NCBI GenBank assembly: GCA_015680685.1
Contig: MNCI01030754.1
Coordinates: 83,385 to 147,384 of the forward strand
Source: Gnetum montanum
Lineage: Eukaryota > Streptophyta > Gnetopsida > Gnetales > Gnetaceae
Length of the DNA: 64,000 nucleotides
Direction of reading: 5' to 3'
In this document: piece after piece, positions 1 to 13,552 of the stretch
Layout: each line of letters opens with the position of its first letter
Position numbering within the stretch: the stretch's first letter is position 1
The notes under the pieces: model-generated
The model's input: only the letters and a program-made list of their open reading frames with translations
Told to the model about the DNA's origin: nothing
Databases searched by the model: none
Position numbers and translations under genes: made by a program

Positions 1-1980
1 GTTGAAAGAAGAAAATGCCCATGTGGCTTTCTTTCTACAATAGTCAAACTAACATTAACCTATAAAATCAAAATGAAATCAACAACACCTAGATTTAGCT
101 CTAAAATAGGTCAATCAGTATTAATTTTAACAATTAAGAGATAATTTTAAAAAGAAATAGCCATAGTAAAATATCTGTGCAAGATTCATCAAATTAAAAA
201 AAATCAAACTTTTTTTATTAAACCTAAAAAGAAATATCTAATTAGGATCATTTACACATTTGTAAACCAAAGAAATGATTACAAAAGCAGAAAAATTAAT
301 AATCTCATATTTACTCAATCACATAATAATATTTGATAATTTTCTGCAACACACAAAACAAGATCATCTGAATTTAACTCTTGTAACCATTTTTTTATTA
401 ATCATTTAATTAGGAAATTCATATATTCAATAGCAGAGAATAGATAGATCACAACCATAAATTAACATCCTAGGTTTTCCCCTATTCCATCAACTTATAG
501 AAAGATATCAAAATCAAACTTGAGAAGGTATAGGAAAAAAAATTATAATTCAAGATTTAGATCCAAGATTTATGCATTCAAAGGGGGAGGGTTCATCAAC
601 CAAAATCCAATAATTCAACAATTTTAAAACATTCACGACTATCCATGAGCCCAAGGATACTCTCACTTTTTGCTAGCGGTACTAGTCCTTATATCAAGGA
701 CCCTTGATCCCTATTGGCAATCTTTTGCCAACAATGCCCCAAATCATTATGGGTGTTTCTAAATCATCATAGAAACAACTCTCATCCAAGTCATTTAAGT
801 GTGAGAGCGCAAAGGATGAGTGGAGAGATCCAAAAAATGTAATAAAGGTTTCAACAATCTAAGCTTACAACAACAATCTTGATAATTTCATATAAGCATT
901 GTAAGGGTGGTTAGGCAAGCAAGAAGAGAAAAGTTTGAGAAAATCAACCCTTTCTAGCCATTATCAAACATAACAGAGATGGATCTTTTTACCTCCTTGC
1001 TTAGATATTTTTCTTACTAGGAGGAATTACTAGAATATTAGATTACTATGCAGCACTTGTTTTCTTTCTCCTTGATATCTCTTATAGTAGCCACAGTCTT
1101 CTCTTCCTTCCCAACCACACTTCCTGCTACTATATCTCTTATTTTCTTTCTTTCTTTTTCTCCTTAGCTACTTTTTCCTTGTGTGTTTTTTTTCCTCTCC
1201 TCCTCTCCCTATTTGTAGGTGGAATAAGGGATAATGGATGGTTTCTTATAACTAACTTCTTGGGAATTGTTTGTATTCTTTTCATTCTTTTTAAAGTTCT
1301 CTCTCCTTTTTTTAACAATGAGTCATGAGTTCAATTCTCTTTATGATCACTATAAAAAAATCAATAAAATATGTATATTCACAAGTTATAGGTTCAATTC
1401 CTAAATCAACAATTTTTGATATTTCAGAATTCAGATTTTGCTAGATCTCAGGTTCAATTCCTCTTGATAACAAAATATTCCAGCATAATATCTATATCTT
1501 TATCATTCAGAATTATCATAAGATGCAAGGAAAGAGTTTTCAAAATAAATTGATGATAAGGGTAGTTCAAGATACATAATCAAATAAGGCACCTTCTTTT
1601 TTAGGCCATCGGCAATGTGAATTTTCCCATCATCTTATGAGCCTTGAAAGGTCATCATGTGACCTTTCTACAGCAATGGAGAGGGTACTTATACTCTACT
1701 ATTTTAAACTAAAAATAGCAATGCATTACATTTAGATAAAATAAACTATAATATAAAATATAAAGCTATAGTATTTGCACACAATATCCCTAATTCATGC
1801 ATCAGGTTCCTCCAACTTGATTCATAGGTTAAGTTCCTCAATATGAGCATTCTTTTGCATCTCAACATACCTATTTTAGCTCTTGAGGCACATCTTAGAG
1901 CATTCTCCTCTATTTTTCTTTTGTTTCCTAGCATCTCTGTTGAAATAGAATAGAAAATATTTTGTTTTCCCATATATTAT
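1..1980. other. AT-rich intergenic DNA, no gene seen
   Basis: I see no coding signal here on either strand. Around 1320-1470 the phrase (G)GTTCAATTCC occurs about three times; it resembles the tRNA B-box and could be debris of tRNA-derived SINEs, but no A-box is clear. A short perfect inverted repeat (AAAGGTCA, spacer, TGACCTTT) lies near 1649-1668. The downstream end of element A fades out at about 1.98-2.1 kb, so its 3' LTR appears to be missing or too diverged to recognise. Confidence 0.5.
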
Positions 1981-1989
1981 TTATTATTA

Positions 1990-4837
1990 TTATTTTAAAA
2001 CATTCCCAGCATGTATTTTAAATTATATTTCTTATGCATAAAGTAATTAAACATTTAATCATAATACACATAAAAATCTAGTCAACAAATTTATTACTAT
2101 TTCAATTAGCCATTTTCACCACAATCCAAACAAAGCACACACACAAGTTGTCAACAAAACATGCACACAAAGACATAGAAAGATGATTACAATCATTAAC
2201 ACAAAAACTCAAGGAGAAGTGGTTTGTTAGAATTGGTACTTTCCATGGACATGAAAACTGTGAAAATATTTTATTAACCTTTACATACCAAGCTGTGAAC
2301 TTCCTTTTTTCATCTTCAAATGCTCTAGCCATCTTTCTCAATTCTTGGTAATCTGTCATTTTTCTAGCTAGATTTTTTGCTACATCCTTTTAATCTTAGT
2401 AGCTAACTTTGGCCACTTGAAGCTCAAATTTTGCAATATGCAATTTATCTTGTGTATCTTTTCTATCCACAAAATCTTTCTCATATAGGACATACACTAT
2501 AGCCACATGATACTTCAATTCTATTTTGGATCTACCTGCTATCAAAATGGCTAGCTTAGCATAGTAGAGGTTTACTACTCCCATGTACTCTATTAGGTCT
2601 TCTATTTGTAGGTCTTTATTCTTAATTTTAGCTTGATGTACATGGGTAAGACTATCCAAGATTAGCTACCTGTTAGGTGTCTACATTATAATTAAGCCAA
2701 TCTTGGCCTTGGCCATTTGGATTTCCTTCTCATTGGTTTGTTTGTACATGTCCTCTTCATCTCTGAAATGCTCTTTCAACCATTCATGTTTCTTGGCCTC
2801 ATTCTACCATGTGTTTATTTTAATGGCTAAATTTTTTCGTATTATGAAGACTTCTTTCATTAACAAGGTCATGTTTTCTCTAGTCAATTTTATCATGTCA
2901 AGGTTGACTCTGGTAAACTACTCCCTTAGTTGATGAATGCCTTCTTCTAGGATATTCTTTTTCTTTTCAATATTAGTCAACCTTTGTGTTTTGAACAACA
3001 ATTCTTTTACTTTATTCCTCCAAGGTAGTCAAGGCTTTGGCATGAGCGTAGATCTATGCTTCTACTCCTAAGACATTCTATGTTTCCTTCTTCTTTTCCA
3101 TCTCCATTTAAATGTTTTTGACTATTAGTTAGTTTATTTGTTCAGTTCAAAATTATTCTAGCTGGTCAGCTCAACATTTCATGCAAGGTCTTATTTCTCT
3201 ATTTTCAATGTAGCTAATTTTACTTGTAATCTCTACACTTCATCCTCTGCATGTTCTACCCTATTTTCTACCATCATAAGCTTACCCTTAGTTGAAATAA
3301 GTTTAGACTGTACTACTATTATATCACTAGGGATATCAAAAATATTTTTCATTACTTGCCTAGTCTACAACAGTCGATCTAAGATGTCTTCATGATCTTG
3401 TAGGGACATGGATGTTTTGACTATCGTTTCAACATCTTTGACTCCAGTTATATCTACTAGTGGCATAACTGCAACATTAAAATATTCTTTAATGTGATTT
3501 ATGATCACCTCTACTACTCTTGCTACATCCTAGTATTGCATTATCACTACTACGGATTCTTCTCCTATTTCTAGCATAACTTGGAAGGATGCAATGTTCC
3601 TAGATATTTGTTGTGCCCATTCTTCTTCTTCTCTTTGCTACAATGAGACTTGGTCTTGTTTATACTACACATCTTCATAGATTGTCTTGCACTTTGTTCA
3701 TACTTGAGGCCTCTCTATTTCCCTAGCTTATAGTTTCATCAATTTGTTGTAAATGGCTCATGGAGGATTGGTAACCTTGCTTTGCTTATGGAGTGTTAGA
3801 TCCTAATCTGTTAGCAACTAGTGTTGATCCACTGGGTCCTACTTGCTCTTTTCCTAAAGCTAATATTTCTTGCTAGTGTAGATCTTCTTGCTCCCTTAGT
3901 GCCCACTAGTTTTTCTACTTGATCTATTTTGGGTGGCATTGGTTTTGAAATTTTAGCATAGGAAGCATTCTAGGCTTTACTAAGAAAATTATTTTTATAG
4001 CCCAAAGTTCATGCTTATTTACATAACCTTTTGATAAGGTAAGGGAATGGTAAGATGAGTTTCCTTACCTTCTTTTCCTCAAACCTCCTCTAGATTTCCA
4101 AAAACAACAAAATGAGCCATGTTAGCTTGGAATTTCTTCATTAAGATAGCACTTCCTCTAGTGACATAAGTGGAAATTCTATTCAATCTTTTGGTTGGGA
4201 AGATATGATAGGTCCTAATTTTGAAATAAAGTTTCTTTATAGTCAATCCAATATATTCTTTCTTATTTGTTCCATAGGTTCTCTATAGCCATAAATTCTT
4301 TGCATCTTTGTTGGACATTGTAGATATCTATGTAATGTTGGCTTCAACATTAGAGAGATTCAATGTCTTGTTTATTTCCTCTACTAAATATGGCACTATG
4401 ATTCCTTCAATCTTAATAATGTCATCATCCTACTTATTTTTCCAAAATTGATATACTTCTTTCAAATACTATTCACCATTACATGAAAGTGTGGGCTAAA
4501 GAGGAGAGGCTTGGAGTTGCTCTTGGACATCAGTAGGGGCACACTCCATGAATGGTTCAAAGTTAAGTTCCACTATGATCATAGACATGATGGATTTCTC
4601 TTAGATGACTTGGAGGCATTTGATCTAATAGTGTGAGGCACTATCCTTGCTCTTGAGTAGGTGGAGCCTTAGCTTTAGCTTACGTGGATTACTCTATTTA
4701 GGTGTAGGCTGATAAATATTATAAGATTGGGCCTCTTGCTCAGCCTATGGGGTTTGCTTTCTAGATTATCCTCTTCCTCTAGGTCTCTTACCCCACTATT
4801 GTGAGGGTCCTTCAACTATAGGTCTCTTAGGAGCCAT
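1990..4837 (-). pseudogene. Extra coiled-coil ORF of element A (decayed)
   Basis: On the minus strand a decayed reading frame runs from an ATG at 4837 (protein start MAPKRPI) to about 2 kb, roughly 900 codons, with many stops and some frameshifts. The N-terminal third contains a conserved-looking globular part with phrases such as ASPLWPTLS and HIFPTKRLNRISTY. The remainder is rich in Lys, Glu, Gln and Leu and looks coiled-coil. Element B carries the same protein (start MIPKRGA at 40572), with matching phrases such as ASPLWPILS and HLFPTKGLNRLSTY. It lies downstream of pol and in the same direction, where some plant Ty3/gypsy elements carry env-like or other accessory ORFs. I see no signal peptide or membrane segment that would support an env role. 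Function unknown. Confidence 0.65.
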
Positions 4838-6047
4838 CTACCATCATAAAGAATTCTTCTATGATTATCCAAGGATTTCAAATAAGTTTCTAATGGTTCA
4901 TAATCCTTTCTCATGTTCTTATATTTGATCAAAATATATACTTGTTATTACTTTTATTAAGATTGTAAAGTTAAGAGAAAACCCTTGATTATTGTATTCT
5001 TAATATTTTTATTCTTTATGATCTCTCATAATTGTTAATATTTTATTGAAATATGGTTGAATGGTTGTTTGAGAAGAATTGTTAAGTTTATTAGCTTTTA
5101 TTTAGTTATTAGTTAAAATGTGATCAATTATTATTATTCTTACCCTTAATATATTCTTCTAGGAATTAGAAAATTTTAATGCTAATTGCACAAATTACAT
5201 GTAACGCTCTTCCCCATGATTGAGTCGGTTACTCTGTGATCAAAAAGGTTTAAGAATCATGCAAATCAGAGCTATGGTGAGGAAGTTATGAAGCTTGGAA
5301 GTTTGGGTGTCAAAGGGTTAGAAAAACAACATGAACTCCCTATGATTCAAAATGAGAAGAATGAAAAATTTTCTAACTCCCACACATATATATTATTTTT
5401 ATAATGATGACATCATAGATGTAACATCATAACTACGATGTTGTAGAGGCCCATACATCATAGTTACAAAGTCATCATTGAAATTTTTAATATTTTGAGC
5501 TATTTTTGGTGGAAAATTAAGTAAAATGAATATTTTGGAAGGTATAGAGATGGTCCAAAGGATTCATGATGATGAGTGATGCTCAGAATAAGAATTTGTT
5601 ATTAAAAATATTTGAATTAAGAAATTTAGACAAAGTAAGTTGATGAAGTCTATAGAAGATGGTTGGTAAAAATTGCCAAATGTATGATCAAAGATGACTA
5701 TGTAGGAAAGTAACAATAATCGCATAAGTATTCTGGAGGCACATGATGATGTAAAATTGGTTATTAGGCATAAAGCATAAGATTTATGCAAGTGGAGCGC
5801 CCTTAGTGCCTTTGTATAACCACACCTACAAGTGTTTGTGGGTACTTAAGGAGTTGAATGTAAAACATACCTATCTTCCAAGACACACACATTATTATTA
5901 CTTTAATAAGAAAATAACACTATATTATATAATATCATTAAATTATAATTATATGTAGCAGTGAGATGGAATCGGAGTAGAAGGGATTTCAAAAAAATGG
6001 AACATGAGGTATCTTACCATAGGCATAATGAATTTTGTGTGTGGTGT

Positions 6048-6134
6048 ATGGATAAAATAATCATTAGCCCTTCTGTCCAAGATTTAAACCNATGGATAAA
6101 ATAATCATTAGCCCTTCTGTCCAAGATTTAAACC
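6048..6134. other. Assembly gap with duplicated flank
   Basis: A single N at 6091 is preceded (6048-6090) and followed (6092-6134) by the same 43-bp sequence. This is what two overlapping contig ends look like when joined without merging the overlap. The duplication is probably not real. Confidence 0.85.
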
Positions 6135-6306
6135 AAGTCCATACCACTTACCAGTGACACCACATTGCATCATCCCAAAACTAACAATCATAAGACTATC
6201 ACAATTGCAAGAAGTATTACCTCTTGGCAGTGTAGTTCAAGGAAGCAATTTATTAATAGCACATTTTTATTTTTTTGAAGGAGAATTGGCCATTGGATAG
6301 AGGAGT

Positions 6307-6525
6307 GCCTTTAGGCATGGGTAACATATCTTTCTAGCCCTATAACCAATGTGAGTTCAAGAAACCTTAAAATTTCTAAGAAGTCACCTACCTTCAAGCA
6401 TGGGTAACATGTCTTTCTAGTGGAACCCCTAGAAATTTTTATCCTATGCATTTATTAAGTTATTAATGTGTCAACCTTACCAAACAACTACCTTTAGGCA
6501 TGGGTAACATGTCTTTCTAGTGAAA
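6307..6525. repeat. 34-bp direct repeats in element A inter-ORF region
   Basis: Three copies of a phrase with the core GGCATGGGTAACATGTCTTT, usually followed by CTAG, occur near 6312-6335, 6395-6420 and 6495-6522, spaced roughly 80-100 bp. A fourth relative is at about 41988-42012 in element B (AATGGGTAACATG variant). The core contains the small palindrome CATG...CATG. They lie between integrase and the extra ORF and could be promoter or processing signals for that ORF (inference). Confidence 0.6.
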
Positions 6526-7229
6526 TGGTAAGGCAACACTGATTTTAGACATACTTCCATTTTTCATTAGAACTCAAGTGAATAATACAACTTGATAGTA
6601 GGATAAGACTCATAGTAGTCGTCTTAGAGAATCCATAAATATCCTTGATGTCACAACCTTTTCATTTCCACTTAGTTCTTTACTTTTCTATCCAAGTATA
6701 ATGATCACAAGTTTAGTTTAGTTTTATTGTGACAAGAATGTCATTATGGCCATGGAAAGAACCTCTTATTTTTGGAAATGAGTGGATGGATGATGTGGTC
6801 TCACTAAATATATAAATAGTCTTTTAATGACTTGATAACATAAGGTAAAATTCTCATTGTTTGGACTACATCTTGTTTTATTCCTACACACTTTATTAGA
6901 AAAATCAACAACAATATGTACATGAAGTATATTAAAGATTATAGAAAAATAGTAAGAATAGAAAAATGTATAAAATATTGAAGAATGAAAATGATTAAAA
7001 ATGGAAAAAGGATATAAAATAATGAAAAATATATTAAATAATGTGAAAAATTAGTAAGAAAGAGAAAAATAGAACAAGAATCAAGAACAATTAGTGCATA
7101 AGTATCCAACTCTACATTCCTATGACTATCTTTAAGAGTGGAGATTTGGAAGATGAAATGGATAGTGAATAGTTTTGTAGACAAGGTAGAGTTCTTGAAA
7201 GAATATGAAAAGTTACAGTATGGTTTTTC

Positions 7230-10110
7230 CTATTGAATATTAATGAGAATATGTTTTTGTGGATTTGTTAGATAATAAATTTGTATGGTGCCAGATTGGT
7301 ATGTAGCATGGATGATATAAGGTCCATCCCATAGAGTTTGAAACTTCACCTTTTGGGGAACATGATTGGGATTATAGGAAAGGACTTTATCTCCAAGTCT
7401 TATTTTGATGTCATGACTACAATTGGAATACTTTTTACAGACTTCATTACTCATTTGATCTATTAGCTAGTCTTTGTCTAAGAGATTTAGATTTATTAGG
7501 CGTTCTTTTTAAGCTAAGCTTACATCTAGGTCAAGGGTACTTGTAGTAAAAAGGATATCTAGTTCTGCTTGGATTGGCAAAGTAGGTAGTTTATCATAGA
7601 CTATTCATATGGTGAATACCTATAGGAAGTTTCCAAGTTGATCTATATGTCCATAGAGCATCATTAAGTTTAGTGCTCTAGTCCTTTCTATATCAACTAA
7701 AGGTTTTAGTTAATATCCTTTTGATTTCTCTATTAGTTACTTCAGCTTGATCATTTGCTTAGGGGTAATAAGGTGTAGTTAATTTATGATTAACCCTAAG
7801 CCATTACATTAGTTTTTTAAATGTAGCTCATGTAAAGGGAGTTTTGTTATCTAATATTAGCATGCATGGTCCTCTGAATCTATTTCCCACATGTTGCTAA
7901 AAGAATTTGATAGCTATTGTGGTTGTGCAATCTTTAATTACAACTGGTTCTACCCACTTTGTGCAATAATCAATGGTTACCATAATATAGGCATTTCCAT
8001 TTAACATTGGTGCGATGGGTTCCATAAAGTTAATTCTCCAAATGTTAAAGCATTTCAATGATTGTATTCACTATTGTGATCCTTTATTTCTAGCTGTCAG
8101 TCCTTCATCTCTTTGGCATATTTCACAAGATTGTGCAAATTGATATGTGTCCCAAAATATGGTGGGCCAAGAATAGCCTTCCATCATTAGTTTTAGTGTT
8201 ATCCTTCATTCCACATAGTGATCACCACATAATCCTTCATGTGCATCTTATAGAATTTTCTATTAACTTTCTTCTAGAACATATCATTTTATTAACCCAT
8301 TATCACATTGTAAAGGTTTCCATTAATTTCTAAATATCTTTTTACTCTATGGAGGAACTATTTTTATGCCTCTTATCCCATTCAGTAGGAAGTTGTTGTT
8401 TGGTGAGATATTTCATGTAATCAGTAATCCATGACTTCTCTGTTGATTCTACAACTATTATTATTTTTGTTAATAAATTTTCATCAAGAAATTGGTCTAA
8501 TATTGGTTCATCATTTTCTTGGAGTTCCCATCTTAGTCTTTATAAATGATCTCCTACAACATTTTTCAGTTCCTTTCTTATCAATCATTATGGTGTTAAA
8601 CTTTTGTAAAATAATGAGTCATCTTATCACTCTTGGATTGACATTGGTTTATTCATTACGAACCAAATAGCACTATGATTAGTGCAAACATATATAGGAT
8701 AATAAAGCACATAGTGTCCAAATTTCTCAACTGCATACACCACAACCATTAGCTATTTCTCTAGAGTAGTGTAATTAAGGTGTGCCCCAGTGATGCTTCA
8801 ACTAGTGTAGTGTATCTCTTCTAATCATCAAGTTGAGTTATTACTACTCCCAGTGTGTAGTTTGAAGCATCTATCATAATGTAGAAAGGCTTGGATTAAT
8901 CTAGAGCTCAAAGGAACGATTTCTCAATCAATTTCTATTTTAAGATCTTCAAAACTTTCTCGCATTACTCTATCCACTGAAATTGTGCATCTTTTTTTTT
9001 TGTTAGTTCCATTAGTGGTTTTGCTATCTTTGAAAATTTTTCAATAAATATTTTGTAATATCTAATGTGCTCGAGAAATGATTTGACATCTTTGATAGTT
9101 TGTGGCCTTTAAGTGATATTTTGAATGACTATAATTTTTTTGTAGATCTACCTCTATTCCTTTATGAAATACTTTGTATCCCAAAACTATGTCACCTTTA
9201 ACCATTAGGTGGCTCTTCTATCAATTGAGCTTTAGATTAGTTTCAACACATTTTTAAAGACTTGTTCTAAAAAATCCAAGGCTTGTTTAAAATCTAGCCT
9301 GTATGTGAAAAAATCATCTATAAATACTTCAACATCATTACCAATCTGCTTCTAGGAGATACTTAGTATAAGTCTCTGGAAGGCAAAAGAAGCATTAAAT
9401 AAGATAAAGAACATTTACTTATATGCAAAAATCCCTCATGGACTAGTGAATGTGGTCTCTCCTAATCTTTTGATGCAATGAGAATTTGATTGTACCCACT
9501 ATATCTATACAAGAAACTATAGTACTGGTGTCTTGCAATGGTGTCCAAGACTTGGTCAACAAATGATATGGGAAAATGATCCTTAAAAGTCATCATGTTT
9601 AACAATTAGAAGTCAATGCAAACCCTCCACTTGTCACCCTTCTTTGGGATAATGAATAATGAGCTAACCCATTCACTATTTACTATGGAATAGATGAGGC
9701 CTAATTTTAATAGTTTTTCCAATTCTTATTTGATAACTTCTTTAAGTTTAGGATTCAATCTTCTTTGAGGTTGGTGGCATGGTTTAATGGTTAGATCTAT
9801 GTAGATTTGGTGTTGACATATATGTGGATCAATACCAGTGATTTCATCATAAGACCATGCGAATGCAGTTGGCCATTTATTCACCACTTTCAATAGTTTT
9901 CTCTTTTGTTCTTTATCAAGATTGGCATTTATGACTACCAGTATTTTATTTTTTAAGAAAGCATATTATAGTGCATCTAATAGGGCTTTTAATTCTAGAG
10001 GTTTTGGTTCATATTTTTTTTGATATCTCTAACTATTCCCATTGAATATCCTCCTCTTGTGATGACTTTATGTGAGAACGTTGTCTTCTTAACTATTCTA
10101 GCTTATCAAT
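7230..10110 (-). pseudogene. Element A pol: RT, RNase H and integrase (decayed)
   Basis: Minus-strand translation between about 9.75 and 9.0 kb gives RT landmarks: SEWVSSLFIIPKKG, WRVCIDF, a SGYNQI phrase, FAYKQMFF, and VFIDDF in place of the usual YxDD box. RNase H is poorly preserved around 8.9-8.5 kb. Integrase follows: a zinc-finger phrase CEICQRDEGL near 8.1 kb, then a core with FMEPIAPMLNGNAYIM and IDYCTKWVEP (8.03-7.93 kb) and LILDNKTPF with the second catalytic Asp. The C-terminal domain phrase GDKVLSYNPNHVPQKVKF is at about 7.39-7.33 kb. Order and motifs are those of Ty3/gypsy elements. Many TAG and TGA stops and some frameshifts mean it cannot be functional. Confidence 0.85.
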
Positions 10111-10399
10111 TTTCTCAACATAGGATCTTCTAATTTTGTTCAAAGGTCACATGCATATATTAGATTCTACTTTCTTTTTTAGTGTTCAACCATTAGATGC
10201 CTTCTTGTCTAGTAGCTACTGCATACAGGCAATGTTGTGCATACATATATTCTATACATCTATTGCATGTTGTAATGACATGTTTTGTGATCCAAATTTT
10301 TTGCACAGTATTACACCCATTATTATTGTATGCAATATATGGAACTCTACATCTCTAGATAATTCTGGCTTCATTTTCCTTGGATATTTCCAAGGATAA

Positions 10400-13350
10400 G
10401 TCTCTGATTCCAAGCTTAGTATCCATGGTGCTAAGCCATGCTTTTTCCATGATTATGGGAAATTCCTCTTTGTTCTTTCCCACATGGATGACTAGGAAAT
10501 TAGTAGGATAATACTAGCCACTTATGGTATTGATTACATCCTCCATTTATCTAAGTGAAACAATAATTGATTGGTTTACAATCTCTAATTGAATGTTACT
10601 TTTCTTCAACAAGGAAAGATTCTAGACCTTGTACATATCTTGTGAAATAAATTTTACTCCTGACCTAGAATCTAAGAGAGCCTTGCATGGTTTATGTCCT
10701 GCTATTTGTAGATAGACTAAGGGGCTTCTAGGATTTGTTCTTTTCTTAGGAAGCGCTCCTACTTTAATCCAATATGTTATTGTTTACGTGAGCATGATAG
10801 TAGTCGCATTATTGTCTGTAGATATTAGAAGCATAGTGTTTCCTAAAGGATTACGTATGAATGGAGTAGAGTTAGGTGAAGTTCCCATCCTTCAAACCTT
10901 TGCTAGGATTGTTCTAAGAAAGGAGCATTTCCTAGTTCTTGGTTCACTTATTATCATATCCTCTTATGTAGTTACTACCCGAGTAGTACTCTTTTATTGT
11001 GGTTACATTAGTAGCTCAACTTGCATGATTACTAGTGGTACTAGGGGTAAAGTGTTGGGAGCTTGAAGTGAAGGACCAGGTATTGATTAGGAAGTGTAAG
11101 AATTTGGACCCATGCATGAAGTAGTGGGCCTATAATACTTCGATGGATAGTATAAAAAGGAAGTGTGAATGGAAGTGTTCCCAAAAGAGATTAGACATTG
11201 AACATAGTATCTATAAGGATTAGGTTGCCTATATGGATACTATTATCTTGGTGGTGGCATTTTCCATGCATTTGGTTGTTACCACTATTACTGATATTGC
11301 TCCTGCAATTGAGGATAAGTCCCACTTGGATAGTATTTTTGCTAATAGGACTATTGGAAATTACCTTGTGGATAAGGTAAATGTCTAAGCATTTATTTCT
11401 TGACAAACTTCGAATTAAGTACATATGTCTCAAACTCTTGTAAGTGGACCATTATAGGATAACATCCCTTAGGATGTTCATACTATCATACTTTGCATCC
11501 TTCATTATCCTCTAAATTGGAGTTCATTATTTCCTCTAGTACAACAACTTTTCCTTTGTTCCTATAGTTCTTTTGTCCACTATCTCTTATTTTCTTCTTT
11601 TCTTTGCTTTGATTTAAGGCTTGTTTAGTTTTTTCCTCTACAATCTTCAATGCTATAGTAAATTTTTCATCCATAGAATCCCACATTTTCTCTACCTTGA
11701 TTGCAATATCATTAATCAATTTTTGGATTGGTAGAGTCTTGCATTGGATTGTATCTTCCAAAGTTTCTTCTTCTTGTGACTCACACATTCTTACATCCCT
11801 TTTTCTTATTGCTAGATATCTATTGTATTCTTTTATTGATTCTCTTTTCCTTAACTTCCCTTCTTCTTATGCCACTTGGTCAATGAGTCTTTGAATATGA
11901 TGAGCTATCATCTTGAATAATCTACCTTGGGCATATATCCCTAGAGTTTTTCGAGTCTTGTTTCTTAGCCCATCAATGATATGTCTGGGTTGTTTCCTTT
12001 GAGAAACTCCATAGCCTAGACATATATACAATAATGAATAGTACCTATTCATTGTTGCATCAAGGGATTCATGTATCCCTTACTTCCATCCCTAAATTTT
12101 TTTTTATCCAATTAGACACTCTAGAATAGGTTTGATGCTTATCATTAAAGAGCTCTAACATGGTACTCCATCTTCAAATTGATTTTAGTTCTAAGAATCT
12201 ATACCAGCTCTTTGCTTTCTTTATGAGTGTTCTAGAAAACAACTTTAATTTCTTCCAATTGTTTTTAATATTTTACAGGGCATAGGCATCATGGAAGGCT
12301 TAAAGATGGTGTTCTGGACCAACATTGTATCTACCTTTAAATTCAAAAATGTTATTCATATCTAGTTGCTTGATGTAACTATCCCTTACATGCTTGTTAG
12401 GAATGTACATAGCTTCCCTAATGTTAATCATGTTTTGAGTGGCTAGTAGGAATTCTTTGTAGTCTTTGGGTTTGTGATCTCTATTGAAATAATGAGCCCT
12501 CTGATGCTCATAATAATCTCTTTCTTCACACATGATTCTTTCCCTTCGTTTATTATGGTTATTTTTCTCTTCATCAAGATGCCTTCTTTTGTATGCATAT
12601 CTCTCATGGTCTTTTCATCTTTCCTCATCATGATCCTTCAATCTTCATTCTCTCTTGTTAGAATTTGTAGATGAGTGCAAGGAAGAATATGAAGAAGTTG
12701 GAGAATGGTGTTGGCTGGTTCTCCTTCTATGACTCCTTGATTTGTCATCCTTGGATTCAATGGAGGTCTTAGGCTTTGAATTTATCCTAGGTTGAGGCTT
12801 CCTTATCTCTTCTAGGAGTTTTTGCATGTACTAAATGCAACTTGATCTTGATGAGATATTTAATGTGAACAATTGGTGTTTGGGAATGGGACTTGTGAGT
12901 TTGATACAGCTTCTCAGTTTAGAATATGTCATCTTCTCTTTCTTCTAAGACAATGGTTTGAAGTGCTTTTTTTTTCCTTATCATGCTCATGCTTTGTCTC
13001 CATTACTACATCCCTTCTTGCCTAAGCTTTTGTTGGTATGGCTTGGCCATGTGTTTGGTGATGTAATAACATTCTTACACATAACCAAGGTTTGACCTCA
13101 TGAATATTTCTTGAAGCATTGATAGTGTCGAACATTCTAGAGGCAAGACAATATTGTCTTGTAAGTCTCTCCATCTAAGTGATTCATCTTGGCAAAAGAT
13201 AAATGTGAAATCAGGATAGTAAGGATTAGTGTGAGTATAGGAAATTCTAGTTTGCATTAGTGCACTCTAATCTTCTTCATTATAATCCTTATCATGAATT
13301 TTATGGAATTTAGTAGTAGGTGAAAATTCTTCCTTAGTTGTAGAAGCCAT
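10400..13350 (-). pseudogene. Element A gag-protease (decayed)
   Basis: The minus-strand frame begins at an ATG at 13350 (protein MASTTKEEFSP), which matches element B's start MASNKNSTSP at 46217. Both continue with a shared block containing RISY, NPYYPDF or DPYYPNF, and LRWRDLQ. A gag core with capsid-like Trp and Leu phrases spans about 12.5-11.8 kb. A remnant of the CCHC knuckle lies at about 11.5 kb, better kept in B as CNVCQYQHPKEC. The protease is at about 10.7 kb with LLDSRSGVKFIS, where the usual DSG or DTG active site reads DSR. Stops are frequent. Gag packages RNA and the protease matures the polyprotein; here both are dead. Confidence 0.75.
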
Positions 13351-13420
13351 GTTAAGTATNTTTATGGAATTTAGTAGTAGGTGAAAATTCTTCCTTAGTT
13401 GTAGAAGCCATGTTAAGTAT
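13300..13420. other. Assembly gap with duplicated flank
   Basis: A single N at 13360 separates two identical 60-bp copies (13300-13359 and 13361-13420), so the gag start of element A appears twice. This looks like an unmerged contig overlap, not biology. Confidence 0.85.
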
Positions 13421-13552
13421 TTGATGCTTAAGTATATGTACTTTTAGAAATTATTTGAAGTGTGAAATGTATACTTTGTGATGCTTGGTACAATGAACTT
13501 TATAAAATCAACTACTTAGTAAACAATGACACTACCTTGGTAATAGCATCAA

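Larger units (their letters stand above)
4838..7190 (-). other. Non-coding stretch between integrase and extra ORF, element A
   Basis: No reading frame is recognisable. The stretch aligns by eye with 40.6-42.7 kb of element B at several points: the phrase around 5794-5880 (about 41520-41620 in B), the GAGGTATCTTACCATAGGCATAATGA region (6005-6035 in A, 41725-41755 in B), and the GATGTCA...TTTCCACTT block (6650 and 42205). It therefore belongs to the element rather than to a separate insertion. It contains a 34-bp direct repeat, annotated separately. Confidence 0.6.

Noticed and set aside
1648-1672. Short perfect palindrome AAAGGTCA...TGACCTTT
   Set aside because: Too short and isolated. It could be a chance inverted repeat in AT-rich DNA.
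11198-11380. 60-codon plus-strand hydrophobic open frame
   Set aside because: It is the antisense of the element A gag region and has no independent support.
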